Source of the DNA: JAHJQZ01 sp963675235
Lineage (GTDB): Bacteria > Pseudomonadota > Alphaproteobacteria > Rhizobiales > Devosiaceae
Assembly (NCBI GenBank): GCA_963675235.2
Contig: CAXXFU010000002.1
Coordinates: 310,001 to 374,000 of the forward strand
DNA length: 64,000 bases
Reading direction: 5' to 3'
Each line of letters opens with the position of its first letter. Position 1 is the first letter of the stretch. Position numbers and translations under genes: made by a program. Below, in pieces: positions 1-8,443 of the stretch. The notes beneath the pieces were generated by a model. The model was not told the DNA's origin and searched no databases. It saw only the letters and a program-made list of their open reading frames with translations.

Positions 1-135
1 CGACACCGCGCTCAGGGCGGCGTCCTGCTGGGACGACCATTTGACCATTGAACCAACTCGGCTGCTTGCCACGGAAGCGAGGCACCCATAATTAGGGCGC
101 AACAATTGGGCTGAGACAAGCACGGCGGACGAACT

Positions 136-1083
136 ATGGCAAAGACAGCTTTCACCTTTCCCGGACAGGGCAGCCAGGCGGTCGGTATGGGCAAGGCCCT
201 CGCCGAAGCCTACCCGCAGGCGCGAGCGGTGTTCGATGAGGTCGACGACGCGCTCGGACGCAAACTCTCGACCATCATGTTCGAAGGCCCCGACGACACG
301 CTCAGGCTGACCGAGAATGCCCAGCCGGCGCTGATGGCGGTGTCGATGGCCGTTGTCAGGGTACTCGAATCAGAAGGCGCAAGTGTTTCGGAACGTGCCG
401 CTTTCGTTGCCGGCCATTCGCTCGGCGAGTATTCGGCCCTGTGCGCGGCGGGCACGTTCTCGCTGTCCGACACGGCAAAACTCCTCGACATTCGCGGCCA
501 TGCCATGCAGGCGGCGGTGCCGGTCGGCGAAGGCGCCATGGCAGCGCTTCTCGGTCTCGACATGGACACGGTCCGCGCCGTGGCGGAAGAAGCTGCTGGG
601 GGCGAGGTCTGCGATGTCGCCAATGACAACGCGCCGGGCCAGGTCGTCGTTTCCGGTTCGCTGGCTGCCGTCACGCGCGCCATCGATATCGCCAAGTCCA
701 AGGGTGCCAAGCGTGCATTGGCTTTGCCGGTCTCGGCGCCCTTTCACTGCGCGCTTATGGCGCCGGCCGCCGAAAAGATGGCTGAAGCCCTGGCAGAGGT
801 GACGATCAACGCACCGGTCGTGCCGGTCGTCGCCAATGTCACCGCCCGCCCGGAAACCGATCCCGACGCCATCCGCAAGAACCTTGTCGCCCAGGTCACC
901 GGCATGGTGCGCTGGACAGAGAGCGCGTCGTGGCTGGCAGGCGAGGGCGGCGTCGACACTCTCTTTGAGCTCGGCGCCGGCAAGGTGCTGACGGGTCTTG
1001 CCAAGCGCATCGCCCCCGATGCGGCGACGCGGGCGCTTGGCACGCCGGAGGACATCGCGGCATATCTTCAGGGCGATGGCTGA
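136..1083 (+). CDS. fabD: malonyl-CoA:ACP transacylase
   Basis: Transfers malonyl groups from CoA to acyl carrier protein for type II fatty acid synthesis in the cytoplasm. The 315-residue product has the normal family length. Visible motifs are GQGSQ (residues 10-14), the nucleophile elbow GHSLGE with Ser95, Arg120 that binds the malonyl carboxylate, and His204 in the SAPFH motif. The ATG at 136 gives the usual N terminus just before FPGQG; its Shine-Dalgarno is weak. It heads a cluster with fabG, acpP and fabF, and the next gene overlaps it by 8 bases, suggesting translational coupling. Confidence 0.97.
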   Translation: MAKTAFTFPGQGSQAVGMGKALAEAYPQARAVFDEVDDALGRKLSTIMFEGPDDTLRLTENAQPALMAVSMAVVRVLESEGASVSERAAFVAGHSLGEYSALCAAGTFSLSDTAKLLDIRGHAMQAAVPVGEGAMAALLGLDMDTVRAVAEEAAGGEVCDVANDNAPGQVVVSGSLAAVTRAIDIAKSKGAKRALALPVSAPFHCALMAPAAEKMAEALAEVTINAPVVPVVANVTARPETDPDAIRKNLVAQVTGMVRWTESASWLAGEGGVDTLFELGAGKVLTGLAKRIAPDAATRALGTPEDIAAYLQGDG

Positions 1084-1621
1084 CGACGCGTTCGAATTCG
1101 ACACTTCGATAACCCGGACCTTCAGGGGCGCACCGGGCAAGCTGATCGTGGCGTTTGTCGGAAGCCTGATGTTTCTCGGCATTTGCCTCGGCGTCGCCAT
1201 GGGCTGGATGCCGGGGATCGAGGCGGAGCAAGGCGATGTCATTCTCGGCTGGATCGGGGCGGCGTTTTTCGGTTTCATCTCGCTGCGCTTTTTCCAGCGT
1301 CTGATGAAAGGCCGGGCGGTGACCATAGAGATCTCGCCCGAGGGTCTGCGCGACTATCGGCTCAAGAGCCCGCTGATCCCGTGGAGCGGCATCACCGAGA
1401 TCAAGGGCTGGGAGCACCGCACGGGCACCTATATCCAGATCGGCCTCGATCAGGACACCGAATGGGAATTGCTGGCGACGGTGCCCGACAAGGCGCTCGG
1501 CCTGGCCAACAAGTTGCTTGGCACGCCGGGCCTGGCGATCAGCGCCGCCGGTACCGATACCGACACCGTGACGCTGCTGGCGGTCTGCGACGCCTACTGG
1601 AAAGCCCATCGCGGTTCTTGA
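1076..1621 (+). CDS. membrane protein with a PH-like C-terminal domain
   Basis: 181-residue protein starting at an ATG inside the fabD stop region (8-base overlap). Two hydrophobic segments near residues 17-40 and 48-65 suggest a helical hairpin in the inner membrane. The rest reads like a PH-type domain: a 'VTIEISPEGLRDYRLKSPLIPW' type pattern split by the W..I..I core, similar to what I know of the STM3941 family. That family name is a guess from pattern, not a match. Placed between fabD and fabG it is probably co-transcribed with the fatty acid genes, but no role in that pathway can be read from the sequence. Confidence 0.75.
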   Translation: MADDAFEFDTSITRTFRGAPGKLIVAFVGSLMFLGICLGVAMGWMPGIEAEQGDVILGWIGAAFFGFISLRFFQRLMKGRAVTIEISPEGLRDYRLKSPLIPWSGITEIKGWEHRTGTYIQIGLDQDTEWELLATVPDKALGLANKLLGTPGLAISAAGTDTDTVTLLAVCDAYWKAHRGS

Positions 1622-1714
1622 CGCCGGGGCCTGAATGGTCGATCTGACCAGTCAGTTCATATGAAGGCTGGCGCCGCTGCGGCGGCCGGCAGTAATCGAT
1701 CAAAGGGGAAAACG

Positions 1715-2452
1715 ATGTTTGATCTGACGGGCAAGCGCGCGCTCGTGACCGGCGCCAGCGGTGGCATCGGTTCGGAAATCGCCCGCGTCCTTTCCGAAGC
1801 CGGCGCCGATGTGGCGCTTTCCGGCACCCGCGTCGACAAGCTCGAGGAAGTGGCGGCAGCGCTGCCGGGCAAGACGGCGGTGCTGCCGTGCAATCTCGCC
1901 TCGCTGGCCGAGGTCGATCATCTCGTGCCCAATGCCGAGACGGCGCTCGGCGGGCTCGATATCCTGGTCAACAATGCCGGCATGACGCGCGACAACATCT
2001 TCATGCGCATGAAGGACGAGGAATGGGACGACGTGCTGGCAGTCAATCTGACGGCGGCCTTCCACATCACGCGTTCGGCCTTGAGGGGCATGATGAAGCA
2101 GCGCTATGGCCGCATCATCGGAATCACCTCGATCGTCGGCGTTGTCGGCAATCCCGGCCAGGGCAACTACGCCGCCTCCAAGGCCGGCCTGATCGGCATG
2201 TCCAAGGCGCTCGCCTACGAGGTTGCCTCGCGCAACATCACCGTCAACACCATAGCGCCGGGTTTCATTGGCTCAGCCATGACAGACGAGTTGAACGACA
2301 AGCAGCGCGAAAACATCATGCAGAAGGTGCCGGCCCAGCGGCTTGGTACCGGCGAGGAGGTGGCGGCATCGGTCCTGTTCCTGGCGAGCGAGGAATCCGG
2401 CTACATCACCGGCCACACCCTCAACGTCAATGGTGGCATGCTGATGCTCTAG
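1715..2452 (+). CDS. fabG: 3-oxoacyl-ACP reductase
   Basis: NADPH-dependent reductase of the fatty acid elongation cycle, a classical short-chain dehydrogenase of 245 residues. The cofactor motif TGASGGIG is at residues 12-19, NNAG at 86-89, and the catalytic set Ser139, Tyr152 and Lys156 matches the E. coli FabG spacing. The C terminus NVNGGMLML corresponds to the usual FabG tail. The ATG at 1715 is preferred over an upstream in-frame ATG at 1661 because it gives the standard MFDLTGKRALVTG start and follows an AAAGGGGAA ribosome site. It lies 93 bases after the membrane protein gene. Confidence 0.97.
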   Translation: MFDLTGKRALVTGASGGIGSEIARVLSEAGADVALSGTRVDKLEEVAAALPGKTAVLPCNLASLAEVDHLVPNAETALGGLDILVNNAGMTRDNIFMRMKDEEWDDVLAVNLTAAFHITRSALRGMMKQRYGRIIGITSIVGVVGNPGQGNYAASKAGLIGMSKALAYEVASRNITVNTIAPGFIGSAMTDELNDKQRENIMQKVPAQRLGTGEEVAASVLFLASEESGYITGHTLNVNGGMLML

Positions 2453-2634
2453 ACCGGTGCGCGCGAAGCGTCACCTGCCGGTCCTCGCGGGGCGGACTTG
2501 CGTTCTGCTCCGTGGACGGGGTTGTTTGAAGGCGCCGGATCATCGCGGCTCGCGCCCATCAGCGTCGTGAACAGCCACAGGGTCACGGCCATTACGACGA
2601 GATAAATCAGGAACCAGAACAGGATGCCGGTCAT
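2449..2634 (-). CDS. small single-pass membrane protein
   Basis: 61 residues with one strong hydrophobic helix at about residues 4-25 followed by a polar, proline- and arginine-rich tail; I recognise no family. It runs toward fabG and its stop overlaps the fabG stop codon. A good Shine-Dalgarno (GGGGAAGAG) precedes the ATG by 5 bases, which is the main reason to believe it. That same Shine-Dalgarno forms one arm of a perfect 12-bp inverted repeat, so translation may be controlled by a hairpin. Codon content alone would not prove this gene. Confidence 0.5.
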   Translation of the reverse strand: MTGILFWFLIYLVVMAVTLWLFTTLMGASRDDPAPSNNPVHGAERKSAPRGPAGDASRAPV

Positions 2635-2636
2635 TG

Positions 2637-2678
2637 GCTCTTCCCCGGGATGCGCAAACTCTCTATCCGGGGAAGAGC
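2637..2678 (-). promoter_or_regulatory. hairpin covering the ribosome site of the small membrane ORF
   Basis: Perfect 12-bp inverted repeat, GCTCTTCCCCGG at 2637-2648 and CCGGGGAAGAGC at 2667-2678, with an 18-base loop. In the reverse-strand transcript the 3' arm contains GGGGAAGAG, the ribosome site of the ORF starting at 2634. A folded leader would hide that site. No T-run follows on either strand, so it does not look like an intrinsic terminator. Confidence 0.55.
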
Positions 2679-3031
2679 ATAGGTCGCGAACGTGTGCTCA
2701 CAAATTAGAGTTACTGCGTATGTATTGAGCGAAGTTTGCCGCAGGCATAGGATAGGCAGGTCGGGACCGGTTTCGGGGGGCTAGGCCGGGGCAAAAGAGA
2801 AGATGAAGTCAGTGCCTGCGCGACAAAGGTGGCAGGCTGGTTTCCAAACACTGGCGGTACTGATATGGCCAAGCCAGAAAAAGTGTGATAATGCCGCCCG
2901 TCAAGCAGCGCGGACATGGCCAAAACGCCCGGAAACCGCCGGATGCAGCGGTCTAGAAAAAACCTCTGACGTCGATCAGAATTGTGCCGCAAACCAACAG
3001 ACTACAAGCTTTGTAAGAAGGACAACAAGAC
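2679..3031. other. intergenic region upstream of acpP
   Basis: 353 bases without a convincing gene. The open frames here lack ribosome sites and family resemblance. The region presumably holds the acpP promoter and leader; a GATAAT hexamer at 2887-2892 is a possible -10 element but no good -35 lies at the right distance. The acpP ribosome site AGAAGGA ends about ten bases before the ATG. Confidence 0.4.
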
Positions 3032-3271
3032 ATGAGCGATATCGAAGATCGCGTGCGTAAGATCGTGGTCGAGCATCTGAATGTGGATGCAGACAAGGTC
3101 ACTGAAAAGGCCGGCTTCATCGACGATCTTGGCGCAGATTCGCTGGATCAGGTTGAGCTCGTGATGGCCTTTGAAGAGGAATTCGAAGTCGAGATTCCGG
3201 ACGACGCCGCCGAGCAGATTCAGACTTTCGGCGATGCGGTTACCTTCCTCAAGAAGGCCAAGGGCGAGTAG
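3032..3271 (+). CDS. acpP: acyl carrier protein
   Basis: 79-residue acidic carrier protein that holds growing fatty acyl chains on a phosphopantetheine arm. The attachment motif GADSLDQVEL is present with Ser37 as the modified residue, followed by the conserved acidic helix II (VMAFEEEFEVEIPD). The arm is added by holo-ACP synthase, encoded in this window at 50990. fabF starts 13 bases after its stop, the normal acpP-fabF arrangement. Confidence 0.98.
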   Translation: MSDIEDRVRKIVVEHLNVDADKVTEKAGFIDDLGADSLDQVELVMAFEEEFEVEIPDDAAEQIQTFGDAVTFLKKAKGE

Positions 3272-3284
3272 CGGTCTCGACCTG

Positions 3285-4550
3285 ATGGAATTGCGGCGAG
3301 TTGTCGTAACCGGGCTCGGGCTGGTCAGCCCGCTCGGTTGTGGTGTCGAACCGGTCTGGCAACGCCTCATCGCGGGCCAGAGCGGAGCACGGCGCATCAC
3401 AGAATTCGAGGTGGACGATCTGGCCTGTCAGATCGCCTGCCCGATTCCGCTTGGGCCGAAATCCGAGGGGCTGTTCGATCCGGACGAATGGGTCGAGCCC
3501 AAGGAACAGCGCAAGGTCGATCCGTTCATCACATTTGCGCTTGCCGCGACCGACCAGGCCGTTGCCGACAGCGGCATCGATCTGACAACGGTCGAAGAGC
3601 AGGAGCGGGCCGGTGTTCTGATCGGTTCCGGCATCGGTGGTATCGGTGGCATCTACGACGCCTCGATCACGCTGAACGAACGCGGCCCGCGCCGTATTTC
3701 ACCGTTTTTCATCCCTGGCAGGCTGATCAATCTTGCCTCGGGTCACGCCTCGATCCGGCACAAGCTCAAGGGGCCGAATCATTCGGTCGTTACAGCCTGT
3801 TCGACCGGAGCGCACGCCATTGGCGACGCTGCGCGGCTGATCGCGCTCGATGATGCCGACATCATGGTTGCCGGCGGCGCCGAGTCGCCGCTCAACCGCC
3901 TGTCGGTGGCCGGTTTCGCGGCCACGCGTGCCTTGTCCACCGGTTTCAACGACCGGCCGACCGAGGCTTCGCGCCCTTATGACAAGGACCGCGACGGTTT
4001 CGTGATGGGCGAGGGCGCCGGTATTGTCGTTCTCGAGGAATACGAGCACGCCAAGGCTCGCGGTGCCAAGATCTATGGCGAAGTCATTGGCTATGGCCTG
4101 TCCGGCGACGCCTATCACATCACGGCGCCGTCCGAGGATGGCAATGGCGGTTTCCGCGCCATGTCCGCGGCCATGAAGCGGGCCGGCATCACGCCTTCGG
4201 AGATCGACTACATCAATGCCCATGGCACATCGACCATGGCGGATACGATCGAACTGGCCGCTGTCGAGCGCATGCTTGGCGATGCAGCGGGCAATGTCGT
4301 CATGTCTTCGACCAAGTCCTCGATCGGACATCTGCTCGGTGCGGCGGGTGCTGTCGAGGCGATCTTCTGCCTGTTGGCCATGCGCGACGACATTGCGCCG
4401 CCAACGATCAATCTCGAAAATCCGTCGGTCGAGACGCCGGTCAATCTGGCGCCCAAGGCTGCGGTGAAGCGCGAGATCAACACCGTTCTTTCCAATTCCT
4501 TCGGATTCGGCGGCACCAACGCCACGCTCATCATGCGCAAGGCCGACTGA
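3285..4550 (+). CDS. fabF: 3-oxoacyl-ACP synthase II
   Basis: Condensing enzyme that elongates acyl-ACP with malonyl-ACP. The 421-residue product shows the KAS II triad: Cys172 in TACSTGAHAIG, His313 in NAHGTST and His349 in KSSIGHLLGAAG. The glycine-rich NSFGFGGTNAT motif is at 404-414. The ATG at 3285 gives the canonical MELRRVVVTGLGLVSPLG start; an upstream in-frame ATG would overlap acpP by a hundred bases and adds no conserved sequence. It is probably translated from the acpP transcript. Confidence 0.97.
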   Translation: MELRRVVVTGLGLVSPLGCGVEPVWQRLIAGQSGARRITEFEVDDLACQIACPIPLGPKSEGLFDPDEWVEPKEQRKVDPFITFALAATDQAVADSGIDLTTVEEQERAGVLIGSGIGGIGGIYDASITLNERGPRRISPFFIPGRLINLASGHASIRHKLKGPNHSVVTACSTGAHAIGDAARLIALDDADIMVAGGAESPLNRLSVAGFAATRALSTGFNDRPTEASRPYDKDRDGFVMGEGAGIVVLEEYEHAKARGAKIYGEVIGYGLSGDAYHITAPSEDGNGGFRAMSAAMKRAGITPSEIDYINAHGTSTMADTIELAAVERMLGDAAGNVVMSSTKSSIGHLLGAAGAVEAIFCLLAMRDDIAPPTINLENPSVETPVNLAPKAAVKREINTVLSNSFGFGGTNATLIMRKAD

Positions 4551-4817
4551 CCGGCGCCGTGGCGCAGGGCATTGCCGTGAATCCTGTGTCCGGTGGTCGG
4601 AATCACTTGTTTTCGCCGGATTTGTCGGAACAATGCCGGCAATCGCGCTATGCATGATCCGTGACGGCGCAAGCCGATCCGGGCCGGATCATGTCGTGAA
4701 GTCTTGAGTGGCCGCATGTTCGAGCCGGAAGGCGATTTCCGCCTTGTGGGCGCAGGCCGGCTAGGATCAACATGATTGCGGATGAGGCCTTGCCCCATCG
4801 CGCCCCAGGGAGACCAA

Positions 4818-5918
4818 ATGATCGGCAAGCGTAAGGTCCGCCGCCGTCGCAGTGCGTTGATCGACATCCTCAACGGCTTGTTGTCGCTCCTGGTTCTCGC
4901 CGTCATCATCTCGGGAGCGGTGATCCTTTGGGGCATCAGCCAGTTCAATGCCGAAGGCAAGATCGCTGAGGACACGACCTTCATCGTCGAGCGCGGCAAT
5001 GGCTTGTCGACCGTGGCCGAAAGGCTGGATGACGCTGGCCTGATCACCAATCGCTGGATTTTCGTTGCCGGCGCTCTGGCCGAAAAGAAGGAGCGCGACT
5101 TGCGGCACGGCGAATACCGGCTAACAGCCCGCGCCTCGATGGCTGAGATCCTTCATGAACTGACCGAAGGCACGCCGGTCGTTCATTCCGTGACCTTCCC
5201 CGAGGGACTGACGTCCTGGCAGATCGTTGAAAGGCTCAATGCCGCTGAACTGCTTGAGGGCGAGATCGAAACCATTCCAGCGGAAGGCTCGCTTCTGCCC
5301 GATACCTATGCCTATGAGCGCGATGCCAGCCGCCAGTCGGTGCTCGAACGCATGCAGAAGGCACGTAAAGACGTTCTGGCCGAGATCTGGGCTGGGCGCG
5401 ATCCGGACCTGCCGCTGAACTCGCCGGAGGAACTGGTGATCCTTGCCTCGATCGTCGAGAAGGAAACCGGTGTTGCCGGCGAGCGGCCGCAGGTGGCTTC
5501 GGTCTTTGTCAACCGCCTCAATAAGGGCATGCGCCTGCAGTCCGATCCGACGACGATCTACGGCATCACCAAAGGCGTCGGGGTTCTCGGGCGTGGTTTG
5601 AGGAAGTCCGAGCTCGAAGCCAAGACCGATTACAACACCTATCAGCTCGACGGCCTGCCGGCCGGTCCGATCGCCAATCCCGGCATCGATGCGCTCAAGG
5701 CGACGGCCAACCCGGACGAGACCGATTACCTCTATTTCGTTGCTGCCGGAGCCGATCCTTCTGCCGGACACCTGTTCGCGAAGACCTACAAGGAGCACCA
5801 GCAGAACGTCGCCAAATTCCGCGCTGTTCAACGGGAGGCCGCCGCAGAGGCGGCGCGTGAAGCCGAGGAAGCCCGCGAGCAACTGGAACAGCAGGCTGCG
5901 GAAGCGGCGGAGCAATAG
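4818..5918 (+). CDS. mltG: endolytic murein transglycosylase
   Basis: Inner-membrane lytic transglycosylase (YceG family) thought to cut nascent glycan strands and end their polymerisation. The 366-residue protein has a basic N terminus, a transmembrane helix at about 18-40, a LysM-like part, and the catalytic domain with Glu214 in ASIVEKETG and the QSDPTTIYG signature at 241-249. The C terminus is a charged, Ala/Glu-rich tail that may be coiled coil. The ATG at 4818 follows a CAGGGAGA site; an upstream TTG has no support. The fabF-mltG order is common in rhizobia. Confidence 0.95.
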   Translation: MIGKRKVRRRRSALIDILNGLLSLLVLAVIISGAVILWGISQFNAEGKIAEDTTFIVERGNGLSTVAERLDDAGLITNRWIFVAGALAEKKERDLRHGEYRLTARASMAEILHELTEGTPVVHSVTFPEGLTSWQIVERLNAAELLEGEIETIPAEGSLLPDTYAYERDASRQSVLERMQKARKDVLAEIWAGRDPDLPLNSPEELVILASIVEKETGVAGERPQVASVFVNRLNKGMRLQSDPTTIYGITKGVGVLGRGLRKSELEAKTDYNTYQLDGLPAGPIANPGIDALKATANPDETDYLYFVAAGADPSAGHLFAKTYKEHQQNVAKFRAVQREAAAEAAREAEEAREQLEQQAAEAAEQ

Positions 5919-5962
5919 ACCAGGCGTCGGCGACCCCCGCCAGCGTCAATCACACGGGGGCC

Positions 5963-6868
5963 ATGATGGCAGCCAGCAACAAACCCTTATGTTCGATGAC
6001 GGGATACGCCCGTGCCAGCGGCAGCGCCGAAGGCATGAGCTTCGATATCGAACTGAAATCGGTCAACGGGCGTGGGCTCGACCTCAGGCTGCGCCTGCCA
6101 CCCGGAATCGATGCTTTCGAGCCACTGATCCGCCAACGCCTCGGCCAGTCGCTGTCTCGCGGTTCGGTGACGCTCTCGGCCAGCCTGCAGCGCCAATCCG
6201 GCACCTCCGAGACCGTTGTCAACGAAACCGCGCTCAATGCCGTGCTCGCGGCGCTCGAGACGCTCAAGACCAGGGTCGATGCTGAGCCCGCACGGCTCGA
6301 TGGCATCCTGGCGCTGAAAGGTGTGCTCGAAACCCGCGAGCCAACGCTGACCCCGGCGGAGGAAGAGGACTTCCGCGAGGCCTTTCTCAAAACGCTCGAT
6401 CAAGCTGTTTCAGGGCTCAAGAGTGCCCGTGCGCAGGAAGGCGCCCGCATTGGCGCCGTGCTTGTCGAACGGTTCGACGAAATCGAGGCACTGGCCAGGG
6501 CGGCCGAAAACCACCCGTCACGCAGTGCCGACGCAATCCGGACCAAGCTGGCTCAGCAAGTGGCGGAGCTTGCTGCTGCCGGCAACGGCCTCAGCGAGGA
6601 ACGGCTGCACCAGGAGGCGATGCTGCTCGCCACAAAGGCCGACATCCGTGAGGAGCTCGACCGGCTCGTGGCCCATATCGCCGCCGGGCGGCAATTGCTC
6701 GACCAGGGTGGGGCGGTGGGACGGCGTCTCGATTTCCTCTCACAGGAATTTAACCGCGAGGCAAATACCTTGTGTTCCAAGTCGAACGACGTCGAACTGA
6801 CGGCCATCGGGCTTGAGCTCAAGGCGGCGATCGACCAGCTGCGCGAGCAGGTGCAGAATATCGAATAA
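5963..6868 (+). CDS. YicC-family endoribonuclease
   Basis: 301 residues, full length for the YicC/YloC family, whose E. coli member acts on RNA. The N-terminal SMTGYAR signature and the C-terminal block (QEFNREANTLCSKSND, then a helix rich in Leu and Gln) are both intact. Alternative ATGs at 5963 and 5966 differ by one residue. It lies between mltG and gmk, the usual place in this group of bacteria, and is probably in the same transcript as gmk. Confidence 0.93.
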   Translation: MMAASNKPLCSMTGYARASGSAEGMSFDIELKSVNGRGLDLRLRLPPGIDAFEPLIRQRLGQSLSRGSVTLSASLQRQSGTSETVVNETALNAVLAALETLKTRVDAEPARLDGILALKGVLETREPTLTPAEEEDFREAFLKTLDQAVSGLKSARAQEGARIGAVLVERFDEIEALARAAENHPSRSADAIRTKLAQQVAELAAAGNGLSEERLHQEAMLLATKADIREELDRLVAHIAAGRQLLDQGGAVGRRLDFLSQEFNREANTLCSKSNDVELTAIGLELKAAIDQLREQVQNIE

Positions 6869-6942
6869 TGTTTCGCGAGATCTGCCACGCTGGCACAAAG
6901 GAGCAGTACGGCAGGTGAACGGATAGAACGGGCAGAACGAAT

Positions 6943-7587
6943 ATGGAATTTCAGCGCCGCGGTGTCATGCTGGTCATCGCCTCGCCTTCGGGAGCAGGGA
7001 AATCCTCGATCTCACGCGCCCTGTTTGCCGACGATCCGAACATCAGGCTTTCGGTCTCTGTGACCACGCGCACCCGCCGCACCGACGAAAAGGACGGCGT
7101 GCATTACTACTTCATTGACGTACAGACGTTCGAGCGCATGCGCGACAATGACGAATTGCTCGAATTCGCCCATGTGCATGGAAATTTCTACGGCACGCCG
7201 CGCGCAAAGGTCGAGGAACAGCTCGCTGCCGGCAACGACATCCTGTTCGACATCGACTATCAGGGAACCCTGCAGCTCTACGAGAAATGCCGCGCCGACA
7301 TGGTGACGGTCTTCGTGCTGCCGCCCTCGATCAAGGAATTGCGCACGCGGCTTGAGCGGCGGGCGCAGGACAGCATGGATACCATCGAGATGCGGCTCAA
7401 GAACGCCCGCAAGGAGATGGACCACTATTCCGAATACGACTTCGTCATCGTCAACGAGGATCTCGAGGATTCGGTGCAAAAGGTCCGCTCGATACTTGCC
7501 GCGTCACGTCAGATCCGCGAGCGCCAGACCGATCTCGGCGGATTCGTCGAAGGCCTTCAGGCCGAGATCGATTCCCTCGAGCTTTGA
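6943..7587 (+). CDS. gmk: guanylate kinase
   Basis: Phosphorylates GMP to GDP with ATP; 214 residues, normal length. The P-loop SPSGAGKSS spans residues 14-22, and the guanylate-binding part contains TTRTRR and HYYF followed by ELLEFAHVHGNFYGT, as in other bacterial Gmk proteins. The ATG at 6943 is 74 bases after yicC. Its stop is 13 bases from the stop of rsmA, which runs in the opposite direction. Confidence 0.97.
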   Translation: MEFQRRGVMLVIASPSGAGKSSISRALFADDPNIRLSVSVTTRTRRTDEKDGVHYYFIDVQTFERMRDNDELLEFAHVHGNFYGTPRAKVEEQLAAGNDILFDIDYQGTLQLYEKCRADMVTVFVLPPSIKELRTRLERRAQDSMDTIEMRLKNARKEMDHYSEYDFVIVNEDLEDSVQKVRSILAASRQIRERQTDLGGFVEGLQAEIDSLEL

Positions 7588-7590
7588 GAG

Positions 7591-7612
7591 GGCAGGGGTC
7601 TCAGCCCCTGTC
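7591..7612. terminator. possible convergent terminator hairpin between gmk and rsmA
   Basis: GGCAGGGG and CCCCTGTC form an 8-bp stem with one G-T pair around a 6-base loop TCTCAG. It sits where gmk and rsmA converge and overlaps the last codons of rsmA. The T-run after it is short (TCTTCC), so termination is only plausible. Confidence 0.35.
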
Positions 7613-8443
7613 TTCCAGCAACCGCGCCATGATGAGATAGGCCGAGACCGGCAGGTCCTCGGCGCGCTCGGTTCCCTTCAGTCCCGCCGCCGCGAACAGC
7701 TCCTCGGGAGGAAGGGCCAAACCCTTGAGGCTCTGGCGGATCATCTTGCGCCTCTGCCCGAAAGCGGCGCGGGTCAGCGTCTCGACAGTCTTGATTGCGA
7801 CTTCTTTGGCTTCGGGCTTCGGCACCAGGTGGACGACCGAGGAGGTCACCTTGGGCGGTGGCGTGAATGCGGAACGCGAGATGTCGAACAACAATCTGGC
7901 CTCGGTGCGCCAGCCGGCAAGAACGCCAAGGCGTCCATAGGCCTTCGAACCGGGCCGGGCGCAGATGCGCTCGGCGACTTCCTTCTGGAACATCAGTGTC
8001 AGACTGTTGAAAAATGGCGGCCAGGGCGCGGAGAGCCAGCCGATCAACAGGGGCGTGGCGATATTGTACGGCAGATTGGCGACGATCCCGGCCGGGCCAT
8101 CCGCCAATCCGGCATAGTCGATTTCGAGCGCGTCGCCCGAAACGACATCCAGCCGCCCGCCCGAGGCGATACCGATTTCCGCCAGAGCCGGTAGAACCCG
8201 CTCGTCTCGCTCGATGGCGATAACCTTCTTCGCGCCGGCCTGCAGCAGCGCCCGGGTCAGACCACCCGGTCCTGGACCGATCTCGATCACGGTCGTGTCG
8301 GCCAAGTCACCGGCGGCGCGGGCGATGCGTCCGGTCAGGTTGAGGTCGAACAGGAAGTTCTGTCCCAGTTCCTTGCGCGCGCTCAATCCGTGGCGCGCGA
8401 TGATCTCGCGCAGCGGCGGCAAGGCGGCGAGGGCGTCGCTCAT
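7601..8443 (-). CDS. rsmA: 16S rRNA dimethyltransferase A
   Basis: Dimethylates two adenines near the 3' end of 16S rRNA (KsgA). 280 residues. The SAM-binding motif EIGPGPGGLT is at about 54-63, the family motif GQNFLFD at 27-33 and the catalytic NLPYN motif at 123-127. It is the last gene of the reverse-strand lptF-lptG-lptD-surA-pdxA-rsmA block, and its ATG overlaps the pdxA stop as ATGA, which fixes the start and implies coupled translation. Confidence 0.97.
   Translation of the reverse strand: MSDALAALPPLREIIARHGLSARKELGQNFLFDLNLTGRIARAAGDLADTTVIEIGPGPGGLTRALLQAGAKKVIAIERDERVLPALAEIGIASGGRLDVVSGDALEIDYAGLADGPAGIVANLPYNIATPLLIGWLSAPWPPFFNSLTLMFQKEVAERICARPGSKAYGRLGVLAGWRTEARLLFDISRSAFTPPPKVTSSVVHLVPKPEAKEVAIKTVETLTRAAFGQRRKMIRQSLKGLALPPEELFAAAGLKGTERAEDLPVSAYLIMARLLEDRG

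Noticed and set aside
2711..2992. 93-codon reverse frame upstream of acpP
   Set aside because: No ribosome site or family pattern; likely chance frame over the acpP leader.
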